Source: Rikenellaceae bacterium (GTDB lineage: Bacteria; Bacteroidota; Bacteroidia; Bacteroidales; Rikenellaceae). Taken from it: a stretch of DNA of 18,656 nt. Positions 1 to 6,493 of this stretch are shown in pieces. The notes under the pieces are model-generated. The model worked only from the letters and a program-made list of their open reading frames with translations. It did no database searches and was not told the origin of the DNA. The stretch is taken from assembly GCA_020859875.1 (NCBI GenBank), contig JAJBVJ010000250.1:1-18656 (forward strand). Reading direction: 5' to 3'. Position 1 is the first letter of the stretch. Each line of letters begins with the position of its first letter. Made by a program: the position numbers and the translations under genes.

Positions 1-26
1 ATCACATCCTTATCGCTGCCGACGCT
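1..26 (-). pseudogene. Continuation of the sigma-54 activator frame beyond the TGA
   Basis: Read on the minus strand in the same frame as the upstream regulator, these bases encode SVGSDKDV. This is the conserved stretch that normally follows the QEN(K/R)(I/L) segment in NtrC-type AAA+ domains. It shows that the gene continues past the stop and off the window edge. It cannot be decided from here whether the rest of the gene is intact. Confidence 0.6.
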
Positions 27-824
27 TCATAAACGGTTTTCCTGAAGTGCACGCAGGACTTTTGCCTGAGCCGAGAGGCTCATGTCCCCGATTTCGTCCA
101 GGAACAGGGTTCCGCCGTTGGCCTGCTCGAATTTTCCGCGGCGCTGTTTTATTGCGGAGGTAAAAGCTCCCTTCTCGTGGCCGAACAGTTCACTTTCTAT
201 AAGTTCGGACGGTATTGCCGCGCAGTTGACCTCAACAAACGGAGCATCCCGTCGATCGCTCTTTTCGTGCAGCCAATGAGCAACCAGTTCCTTGCCGGTT
301 CCGTTGGGGCCCGTTATAAGTACCCTGGCATCCGAGGGGGCTACTTTATCTATAAGGGATTTGACGTGTTTGATCTGACGCGAGTTGCCTATTATATTTT
401 CGACTTTTCCGCTCTCGTGCCTGCGGGCACGGCTGCGGCATGGTTTTGCCGTGGGCTGCAGGTCGGCCGGATCTTCGAGCAGAGTTGCTGCGCGCCGCAC
501 GGCCGTCAGCATGGCGTTCATGTCGATAGGCTTCGTGATAAAATCGAAAGCCCCGTTTCGCATGGCTCCCACGGCGGATTCCACCGAAGGGCTGTCCGAA
601 GTGACTATAATGGCAATGGCCTCGGGAATCCCCTTATCCTCGCTGCACATGGACGTGAAAGTCTTTTCATCGATGATGACAATGTCGAAATGCGTCTTCT
701 GGGCAAGCGACAGGGCCTGTTCTACATTCTCTGCTACTTCGACGACGTAATCTTCGAACTCGAGTTTTTCTTTCAATACATTCCGTACGCCGCGTTGCCC
801 GTCGATAATGAGGATTTTTGCCAT
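27..824 (-). CDS. Sigma-54-dependent response regulator, truncated by in-frame TGA
   Basis: NtrC-family transcription activator: a receiver domain followed by an AAA+ domain that would remodel sigma-54 RNA polymerase. The receiver spans about residues 3-115, with phosphoacceptor D52, T75 and K98. Its acidic pocket is unusual (D8-G9 instead of two acids), and the loop after D52 lacks the usual MPxMDG. The AAA+ part starts near residue 142, with Walker A GPNGTGKE (172-179), the sigma-54 contact loop as GAFTSA (219-224, a variant I associate with Bacteroidota) and Walker B TLFLDEIGD (239-247). The frame stops at a TGA after QENRL. The bases beyond it read SVGSDKDV in the same frame, matching the family's conserved RVGSDKDI, so the protein lacks about half its AAA+ domain and the C-terminal HTH. 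It is a likely pseudogene or carries a sequence error. The ATG start gives a complete receiver. Confidence 0.85.
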   Translation of the reverse strand: MAKILIIDGQRGVRNVLKEKLEFEDYVVEVAENVEQALSLAQKTHFDIVIIDEKTFTSMCSEDKGIPEAIAIIVTSDSPSVESAVGAMRNGAFDFITKPIDMNAMLTAVRRAATLLEDPADLQPTAKPCRSRARRHESGKVENIIGNSRQIKHVKSLIDKVAPSDARVLITGPNGTGKELVAHWLHEKSDRRDAPFVEVNCAAIPSELIESELFGHEKGAFTSAIKQRRGKFEQANGGTLFLDEIGDMSLSAQAKVLRALQENRL

Positions 825-901
825 AATGTATTTCCAGCTGCACGTTGGTTTGAGCCGCGATAAAGGGGTTAAAATATTGAAGCGACTTTTTAACTGACTA
901 A

Positions 902-933
902 TTTGGTTTTGTGAAAAGTTACTTATAACTTTG
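902..933 (+). promoter_or_regulatory. Bacteroidota-type promoter for the DUF4290 gene
   Basis: TTTG at 902-905 and TAACTTTG at 926-933 (TAnnTTTG) are separated by 20 bp, matching the consensus of the Bacteroidota primary sigma factor. Transcription would start near 940, leaving a leader of about 195 nt before the ATG at 1135. No equally good match was found closer to the gene. No CAAAnnTA motif was found for the divergent regulator. Confidence 0.6.
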
Positions 934-1134
934 TTGTAAAGTTAGTAAATACTGCGGTTCCGCAAGTATCGAACCACTTGCCTGAGTGGATGTTCCGATC
1001 AGGTTTTTCCAGTCGAATTACTACTATTCCGGATGTCTTTTTGAAGCGGCTTTTTGCCTTTAATTGCAGTTTTTCCGGATCGATCTTTTTCGGCAAGAAT
1101 CATTAATTTCATTAATCGGGAATAGAATACCTAT
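934..1134 (+). other. Long leader upstream of DUF4290 with competing hairpins
   Basis: The leader contains TACTGCGG-TT-CCGCAAGTA (950-968, one bulged A), CCACT...AGTGG (974-978 with 985-989), and CCTGA...TCAGG (981-985 with 999-1003) followed by TTTTT. The last two share bases and cannot form together. A CATTAAT direct repeat with a 2-nt spacer lies at 1101-1116. No coding sequence is supported here. A regulatory role is only inferred from the length and the alternative pairing. Confidence 0.35.
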
Positions 1135-1812
1135 ATGGAAACGAATTATAATTACGAACGTAAAAAACTAATGCTGCCCGAGTATGGCCGGCATATACAC
1201 CAGATGGTGGATTACATCAAGACCATTGAAGACCGGGATTTCCGCAATACACAGGCTCAGGCTGTTATTGCCGTAATGGGCAACCTGAATCCTCTTCTGC
1301 GGGACACTGCGGACTTCACCCATAAGCTTTGGGACCACCTTTTTATAATGGCCGGTTTCGATCTGGATGTAGACTCACCCTATCCGATCCCCTCGGCCGC
1401 CGCCCTGACTCCAAAGCCGGACAGGCTTCAATATCCCGACAAGCGGATCAAGATGAAACATTACGGTAAGAATGTACAGCGGATCATCGAGGCTCTCGCC
1501 CACGAGCCCGACACCGAGGCGGTGGAGGCGGCAATAGCAGGGTTAGCCCGCTATATGCGCACCAAAAGCTACGAATACAACCAGGAGCACCCCAACAACG
1601 AGGTTATAATAAAGGATATAAAGGCATTGTCCGATAATACGATAAAGATCGATGAAATTGCATTGAATAATCTCAAAAGTGAGTATAAACAACCCTTTAC
1701 GGCGCATTCCAAAAAGGGAGCATACCAGAACGGCCGCCAGCAGAAAAACGCCAAGAACAATAAAAACCAACAAAACAAGGCCGGGAAACAGCACCGGGGT
1801 AGAACAAAATAA
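1135..1812 (+). CDS. DUF4290 domain-containing protein
   Basis: A 225-residue soluble protein recognised as DUF4290, a family known mainly from Bacteroidota and of unknown function. The N-terminal part contains LPEYGRHIHQMVDY (about residues 14-27) and the conserved-looking NLNPLLRDTADFTHKLWDHL (51-70). The C-terminal 30-35 residues form a low-complexity tail rich in Lys, Gln, Asn and Arg that is probably disordered and could bind nucleic acid (inference). There is no signal peptide or membrane helix. The ATG is the first in frame after the leader and gives the family's usual N-terminus. It is convergent with prfB and shares its terminator. In related genomes it often sits near cell-wall genes such as murA, but none is present here. 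Confidence 0.85.
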   Translation: METNYNYERKKLMLPEYGRHIHQMVDYIKTIEDRDFRNTQAQAVIAVMGNLNPLLRDTADFTHKLWDHLFIMAGFDLDVDSPYPIPSAAALTPKPDRLQYPDKRIKMKHYGKNVQRIIEALAHEPDTEAVEAAIAGLARYMRTKSYEYNQEHPNNEVIIKDIKALSDNTIKIDEIALNNLKSEYKQPFTAHSKKGAYQNGRQQKNAKNNKNQQNKAGKQHRGRTK

Positions 1813-1837
1813 AGTTAATCTGTTCAATAATTTAATA

Positions 1838-1870
1838 AAAATTGGAGATCCCGCCGGGATCTCCAATTTT
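1838..1870. terminator. Bidirectional intrinsic terminator between DUF4290 and prfB
   Basis: AAAATTGGAGATCCC (1838-1852), a GCC loop and GGGATCTCCAATTTT (1856-1870) form a perfect 15-bp stem. The A/T-rich base supplies a U-run on either strand. It lies 26 nt after the DUF4290 stop and 21 nt after the prfB stop, so it can serve both convergent genes. Confidence 0.9.
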
Positions 1871-1890
1871 ATCTGTAATCTCTCCGTGAA

Positions 1891-3007
1891 CTATTCCTCT
1901 GCACCGAACTCCATCAGGTATGATTTTATGAAGCCGTCGAGGTCGCCGTCGAGTACGGCGGCCGTATCCGAACTTTCGAAACCGGTGCGGTGATCTTTTA
2001 CGAGTTTATAAGGATGGAGTGTATAGCTGCGTATCTGCGAACCCCATTCGATCTTCTTTTTCTGCCCTTCGAGCTGGTTCTGCAAAACCCGCCTCTTTTC
2101 CAACTCCCGTTGGTATAGCTTACTTTTTAATATCCGCAATGCATTCTCGCGGTTCATTAGCTGGGAGCGTGTCTCGGTGTTTTCGATGAGGAATTCTACG
2201 GGTTCGCCCGTGTCCGGGTCTTTGCCGCTGTATCGCAGTCTCACCCCGGTTTCGACCTTATTTACGTTCTGTCCTCCCGCCCCGCTGCTGCGGTAGGTAT
2301 CCCACTGTATGTCCGCAGGGTTTATCGTTATCTCGATGGTATCGTCGACCGCCGGGGATACGAATACCGAGGCGAACGTCGTCTGCCGTTTGTTGTTGGC
2401 GTTAAAAGGGGACAGTCTGACCAGGCGGTGGATGCCGTTTTCGCTTTTCAGGTAGCCGTAGCCATATTCCCCCTCAAATTCCAGGGTAGCGGATTTTATC
2501 CCCACTTCGTCCCCGTCGTGAATGTCGAGCACCTTCACCTTATAACCGTTTTCCTCTCCCCAGCGGGTATACATCCGCAGCAGCATGGATGCCCAGTCGA
2601 GGCTTTCGGTACCCCCGGCACCCGAGTTGATGTCCATGATTGCCCCGAGCCTGTCCTCGTCACCGCGCAGCATATTGCGCATCTCGAGATTTTCCACCTT
2701 TTCCAGGGCAATGCGGTAATGCTTTTCCAGCTCCTCTTCCGAGGACAGACCCTCCCGCACAAAGTCGGGCATCAGCTGCAGGTCGTCCACCAGGGATTCC
2801 ACCTGTCGGTAATCGTCGAGCCAGCTCTTGATAGAGGCGACTTTTTTGAGCTGCGTTTCGGCCGCCGAGGGATCGTCCCAGAAATCGGGTGCCTGGGTCT
2901 TATCCTGCTCTTCTTCGAGTTCTATTAGTTTACTGTCGATGTCAAAGGTGCCTCCTCAGCGAATCCTGTCGCCTCATAAGCTCTTTAATCAGTTCTGTGG
3001 TTATCAT
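1891..3007 (-). CDS. prfB: Peptide chain release factor 2, with programmed +1 frameshift
   Basis: RF2 recognises UGA and UAA stop codons and releases the finished peptide. The main frame (1891-2943) carries the stop-recognition tripeptide SPF and the catalytic GGQ in SSGAGGQNVNKVETG. Upstream, a short zero frame starts at the ATG at 3005-3007, encodes 21 residues ending RRQDSLRRHL and meets TGA at 2942-2944. A +1 shift at CTT TGA C then continues as DIDSKLIELEEEQDKTQ and APDFWDDP, the expected RF2 N-terminal helices. The joined product is 371 residues, normal for RF2. A start inside the second frame (for example the GTG at 2802) would lose these helices. The gene ends with TAG and is followed by a strong terminator. 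The 5' segment is in frame with the preceding membrane-protein ORF. Confidence 0.95.
2941..2956 (-). promoter_or_regulatory. RF2 programmed +1 frameshift site
   Basis: The minus strand reads AGGAGG-CAC-CTT-TGA-C. This is an internal Shine-Dalgarno-like hexamer three bases before the slippery CUU, followed by the in-frame UGA and a C. The layout matches the classical autoregulatory site: low RF2 leaves UGA unread long enough for the ribosome to slip +1, while ample RF2 terminates. A strong SD element in a lineage that mostly lacks SD-led initiation shows that the anti-SD interaction is retained for this purpose. Confidence 0.95.
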
Positions 3008-3721
3008 TACTGTGTAGTTTTTATTAATTCGATTCGATCGCCGCTGTATCTTTTTCTTTCCAGAAACAATTATAATAAGACCGTTCGATCGCGCGAAAAT
3101 AGCGCTCATAGCGGGTTTTCTTGCCCAGTAGGTCAATGCCGTTATTACGGTAACGCCGATAAATGCAAAGATAATCGGGCCTTTCCATGCGTTCCACCGA
3201 TCTTGACACGCCCATATGCGTATGAGGAAAATGAGCGATGCAATCCAGATCAATGACTCGAATATACACAGAACCCTGATAAGTCTCATCCGCGAGATCT
3301 GGGATTCGATTTCACCGTAAAGTTCCTGATTGCATTCGAGTATCTTAAAGCGGCAATGGCCGTAGCAGGAACGGACTTCATTTAATTTCGGCCCGGCTTT
3401 CATTCCCTTGAATAAAGGGTCTTTTTTAAGGATCGGTTTGGTTTCTATCCACCGGGTCATCCTCCCGACAGGCAATCTTTTGAAGATCCATTTCTCAAAG
3501 ATAGAAAGGGATATGGTCTCGATAGCAATGCCGAGCGAGTAGGCCACGCTGAGGATCATAAGAAGCAGTATCGCCGATGAGCCCAAACCGAGTTCATGCT
3601 TCGATGAAAGCTCACAGAAGAGGTCGGGGAAACAGGTGAAAAAAAGAACGGCGATCGAGATGAGCCCGAAAATGCCGCTCATCAGGTATTCTACGATCAG
3701 GGTGGTAGTACTCATTCTCAT
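2942..3721 (-). CDS. Hypothetical four-helix membrane protein, 3' end probably frameshifted
   Basis: Family not recognised. Hydrophobic segments at about residues 13-30, 47-66, 147-168 and 181-199 suggest two membrane hairpins flanking a basic cytoplasmic-type loop (about 70-145). As written, the frame has no stop of its own: it reads through the RF2 ATG at 3007 and ends at the RF2 frameshift TGA, giving 259 residues. One extra A in the AAAA run at 3116-3119 (TTTT on plus) would instead give YWARK-TRYERYFRAIERSYYN and more, ending at TAA 3024-3026, 16 nt before the prfB start and about 232 residues long. The second version has a more protein-like aromatic and charged tail and normal operon spacing. 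It lies between the radical SAM gene (44-nt gap) and prfB and is likely co-transcribed. ATG at 3721, with another ATG two codons later. Confidence 0.65.
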   Translation of the reverse strand: MRMSTTTLIVEYLMSGIFGLISIAVLFFTCFPDLFCELSSKHELGLGSSAILLLMILSVAYSLGIAIETISLSIFEKWIFKRLPVGRMTRWIETKPILKKDPLFKGMKAGPKLNEVRSCYGHCRFKILECNQELYGEIESQISRMRLIRVLCIFESLIWIASLIFLIRIWACQDRWNAWKGPIIFAFIGVTVITALTYWARKPAMSAIFARSNGLIIIVSGKKKIQRRSNRINKNYTVMITTELIKELMRRQDSLRRHL

Positions 3722-3765
3722 AGTGGCCGGTCTGCTTTTGTATTAATTAAACTATACCTGGTCTT

Positions 3766-4539
3766 TTATCCCGCCACCGTACACTCTATCCCGAGGGCTC
3801 TTACCCGCCCGGCTATTTCTTCGAGGTCGGCGATACCTACCTTTACCAATCCTTCGGCCGGGGTGGCCCGGTCTATGGTATAGACCATTACCTTTTCGGG
3901 AGCCACTTCTTTTATGATGTCGAGCCATGCCGAAACCTCCTCGTCGGTAGTATTGTCCACGATCTCGCCTTTGTAGTGCCCGCGCAGGAACATAGTCTGG
4001 ATAATTAGTTGTCCACCAAATGCCTTCATGCATTCGACCGTAGCTCCGACAGAGTAGGCCCCCTGAGGGTTGTCGATAAGCCGGACGGTTTTGTCGAAAG
4101 CCGAATCGAGTTTAACTATGTTATTGTCTACTTTCATCAGGGCGCCCCGCACCTCTTCCCTGCATATCATAGTTCCGTTGGTAAGCACCGATATTCCGGC
4201 CGATGGGCAAAGTTCGTCGCGTAGGGCGATGGTATCGTCGATAATGGCAGGAAAGTCGGGATGTATGGTGGGTTCGCCATTGCCCGCGAAGGTTATAACG
4301 TCGGGCGGGGTACCCTCCGACTCCATCTCCGCAAGTTTTTCCCGCAGAAGGGTATAAACCGTTTTCCTGTCGACGAATCGGGGACGGGCACCTTTCATGT
4401 TCCATCCGCATTCGCAGTATATGCAGTTGAAATTGCAGAGCTTGCTATCGGTCGGCAACAGGTTGACTCCCAGCGACAGTCCCAGCCTGCGGCTGCGAAC
4501 CGGGCCGAAAATAACGTCGCCGAAAAGTGAAGTCGCCAT
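3766..4539 (-). CDS. Radical SAM protein (COG0731-like Fe-S oxidoreductase)
   Basis: A 257-residue enzyme with the radical SAM cluster motif CNFNCIYC (C35, C39, C42), which binds the 4Fe-4S cluster that cleaves S-adenosylmethionine. Before it lies GPVRSRRLGLSLGVNLLP (about 12-29), which I associate with COG0731-type proteins. GNGEPT (86-91) is the SAM-binding GGE-like motif, and VLTNGT follows near residue 120. There is no extra C-terminal cluster domain, so it is a short single-domain member. The substrate is unknown; some COG0731 relatives modify tRNA, but nothing here proves that. The ATG at 4539 begins the conserved N-terminus. A candidate -7 element lies 23-30 nt upstream. Confidence 0.85.
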   Translation of the reverse strand: MATSLFGDVIFGPVRSRRLGLSLGVNLLPTDSKLCNFNCIYCECGWNMKGARPRFVDRKTVYTLLREKLAEMESEGTPPDVITFAGNGEPTIHPDFPAIIDDTIALRDELCPSAGISVLTNGTMICREEVRGALMKVDNNIVKLDSAFDKTVRLIDNPQGAYSVGATVECMKAFGGQLIIQTMFLRGHYKGEIVDNTTDEEVSAWLDIIKEVAPEKVMVYTIDRATPAEGLVKVGIADLEEIAGRVRALGIECTVAG

Positions 4540-4561
4540 AGGGGAACGGTAGTTATAATTG

Positions 4562-4569
4562 CAAAATTA
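4562..4569 (-). promoter_or_regulatory. Candidate -7 element upstream of the radical SAM gene
   Basis: On the minus strand this reads TAATTTTG, fitting TAnnTTTG. A TTTG lies upstream at 4584-4587 but the gap is only 14 bp, shorter than the usual 19-21, so the -33 element is not convincing. The predicted leader would be short. Confidence 0.4.
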
Positions 4570-4621
4570 CAAATAGTTTACCACAAAACGGCGAGGCCAT
4601 GCGGCTTTCGCACACCGGCAA

Positions 4622-5392
4622 TCATTTCCCGAAACTAACCGGCATATTCATCCTTACCCTGACCGGATTGCCATTCTCATCCAGTCCCGGTTCCCAATCG
4701 GGGGACTCCTCGACCGCTCTCACCGCTTCCCGATCCAGCAAAGGGTGAAGGCCGGACAGCACCTGAACATCCGTTATGCTTCCGTCCCGTTCGATAACGA
4801 AAGTAACTACCACATTCCCTTTAATACTTTCTTTCTTTAGCTCACTCGGGTATTCCGTCCTACTTATAACCCATTCTCGGAATTTCGTTAAATCACCCTT
4901 CTGGAAGGAGGGCATGGTTCCGACCGGTATGTGATCCGGATTAACTTTCGTGGCGGTATTTTCCCTGCCGTCGAATGCAAACTCCACCGGCAACAGGTAT
5001 CTTATCCTCACCCGCTTACCCTTCGGATCTCTGCCCGGTTTCCATTTTCCGGGGACTGTACCGATGGCTTCCAATACGGCTGTCGAGCATACGGGGTGGG
5101 GCGAGGAAAGTACCTCGACCTCCTCGAGCCTTCCCTTTTCATTGACGATCAGTGACACTATTACCCTTCCGGAGAGTTCCCCGGTTTCGAATTCTTCGGG
5201 TAATGAAATTTCCTGTGAAACCCGTATTTTAAAGTCCAACAACCCGCCCCCGTTAAAAGAGGCGTGGGTATAACCCTCCGGAAGTTGATTATCCCCGCGG
5301 GCATAGATCGTCTGCGGCTGCTGGGCGAATATTTCGGTCTGAAAAGCCATAAATACGGAAATGCCGATAAAAGTAAAAAACAGTTTTTTCAT
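4622..5392 (-). CDS. Secreted protein with two TonB C-terminal domains
   Basis: A 256-residue protein with a Sec signal peptide (cleavage likely after A23, IFA|QQ) and no retained membrane anchor. Two copies of the TonB C-terminal fold follow, at about residues 55-138 and 172-254. Each has the pattern G-x-V-x-V-x-(F/L)-x-V-(N/E)-x-x-G, then V-x-V-L-S, P-x-W-(K/E)-P-G and a closing P-V-x-F. In true TonB this domain binds the TonB box of outer-membrane receptors. Without the cytoplasmic tail, anchor and proline-rich linker, this protein cannot transmit ExbB/ExbD energy itself. A periplasmic scaffold or receptor-binding role is inferred. It is the last of three related genes, 9 nt after its neighbour, and shares a nearly identical N-terminal segment with it. 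Confidence 0.85.
   Translation of the reverse strand: MKKLFFTFIGISVFMAFQTEIFAQQPQTIYARGDNQLPEGYTHASFNGGGLLDFKIRVSQEISLPEEFETGELSGRVIVSLIVNEKGRLEEVEVLSSPHPVCSTAVLEAIGTVPGKWKPGRDPKGKRVRIRYLLPVEFAFDGRENTATKVNPDHIPVGTMPSFQKGDLTKFREWVISRTEYPSELKKESIKGNVVVTFVIERDGSITDVQVLSGLHPLLDREAVRAVEESPDWEPGLDENGNPVRVRMNMPVSFGK
5253..5326 (-). repeat. 74-bp coding direct repeat, copy A
   Basis: Matches 6354-6427 at 71 of 74 positions by eye. It encodes the segment around QQPQTIYARGDNQLPEGYTH in the two-domain TonB-like protein. The near identity contrasts with the clearly diverged rest of the two genes and points to recent gene conversion, duplication or strong constraint. Confidence 0.85.
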
Positions 5393-5401
5393 GATCGTAA
5401 A

Positions 5402-6493
5402 CTAATTAAGTTGGAAATCCACCGGAAGAACGAATCGGACTTTGACCGGCTTGCCGTCCGAATCGATTGCCGGCTTCCATTTAGGTGATTCACGAAGTAT
5501 ATTCAATACTACTGTGGTAAAGGATCGATGGGCGGAATAAAGAATTTCGGGGTTGGTTAGATTTCCCTCCCCGTCTATTATAAAAGTCGAGAGGACTTTG
5601 CCGCTGATTCCGAGTTCTGCTGCTTCCGAAGGATATGAAAGTCGTTTCTGAACCCAATCCCTGAATTTGGTTACGCCTCCACCTTCGAATTGAGCCAAAT
5701 GCAGATCTTCGGGGACATCTCCGGTTGTCCACGTCATGTTAAAAAGCAGGTAGTAGAGCATCTTTACGGGATTGCCCTTATTGTCCGAAGCCGGAGTCCA
5801 CATTCCGGCTGAAGCGGTCATGGCATCGAGTATGGACTGTGATACGGAATCGCTCGGAGAAAGCAGGAATTCGGCTTCTTCTATATATCCCTCCTTGCCA
5901 ACGAGATAAGCTACATATATCTGGTTAAATCCATAATTGTTATCGAAGTACTCTTCGGGATATTCGATATTCGATACGATCCACTCCCTGAATTCTTTAA
6001 TATCCCGGTTATCGAACCTGGCATGTGAAAATCCTTGAGGGAGATCTCTCATTCCGTCATATATAATGTCATTGTATATGAGTTCAACCGGCAATAAATA
6101 CCTTATCCGAACCGGGTTCCCCTCGGGGTCGGCACCTGGCTTCCATTTCCCTGAAGATGAAACGACGGTTTGGATAACTAACCTCGAATAATCCTCATCG
6201 GGTGAATAAAGCGCCTCAACGTCGGTAATTTTCCCGGTTTCGTCGACAATAAAAGAGACGATAACACGCCCGGAAATTTCATTGGTCCGGAGTTTTTTCG
6301 GGATCTTAATATTTTCCGCAACCCATACTTTAAAATTCAGTAAGTCTGCTCCCTTAAAAGAGGCGTGGGTGTAACCTTCCGGAAGTTGATTATCCCCGCG
6401 GGCATAGATTGTCTGCGGCTGCTGGGCATGTACGACAAAGGAAAATGCCGGGGAAAGGAATACGGTAAAAAGGGCAAGTAGAAACTTTTTCAT
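5402..6493 (-). CDS. Secreted protein with three TonB C-terminal domains
   Basis: A 363-residue protein with a signal peptide (cleavage likely after A23, VHA|QQ) and three successive TonB C-terminal-like domains at about residues 55-138, 165-255 and 275-361. The first and third keep the full pattern (SGRVIVSFIVDETGKITDVE with WKPGADPEG; SGKVLSTFIIDGEGNL with WKPAIDSDG). The middle one is more diverged (YVAYLVGKEGYIEEAE, MWTPASDNKG). There is no transmembrane anchor or proline linker, so it is not a classical energy transducer. It lies between the one-domain and two-domain relatives on the same strand and likely shares their transcript. The ATG directly precedes the MKKFLLALF signal sequence. 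Confidence 0.85.
   Translation of the reverse strand: MKKFLLALFTVFLSPAFSFVVHAQQPQTIYARGDNQLPEGYTHASFKGADLLNFKVWVAENIKIPKKLRTNEISGRVIVSFIVDETGKITDVEALYSPDEDYSRLVIQTVVSSSGKWKPGADPEGNPVRIRYLLPVELIYNDIIYDGMRDLPQGFSHARFDNRDIKEFREWIVSNIEYPEEYFDNNYGFNQIYVAYLVGKEGYIEEAEFLLSPSDSVSQSILDAMTASAGMWTPASDNKGNPVKMLYYLLFNMTWTTGDVPEDLHLAQFEGGGVTKFRDWVQKRLSYPSEAAELGISGKVLSTFIIDGEGNLTNPEILYSAHRSFTTVVLNILRESPKWKPAIDSDGKPVKVRFVLPVDFQLN
6354..6427 (-). repeat. 74-bp coding direct repeat, copy B
   Basis: Second copy of the segment at 5253-5326, with three mismatches seen. It encodes the same QQPQTIYARGDNQLPEGYTH region just after the signal peptide of the three-domain protein. Confidence 0.85.

Noticed and set aside
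27..29. TGA as selenocysteine or a reassigned codon
   Set aside because: The family has no selenocysteine at this position, no SECIS-like element is visible, and the RF2 regulatory TGA is used as a stop signal in the standard way.
177..863. Long plus-strand open frame opposite the sigma-54 regulator
   Set aside because: It mirrors the regulator, shows no recognisable domain, and the minus-strand frame has clear receiver and AAA+ motifs.
1891..2802. prfB starting at the GTG at 2802
   Set aside because: This would drop the N-terminal helices; the upstream frameshift site and in-frame RF2 sequence show the real start at 3007.
3024..3269. Separate small gene in the alternative frame
   Set aside because: It is better explained as the true 3' end of the membrane-protein gene after a one-base slip; it has no credible start of its own.
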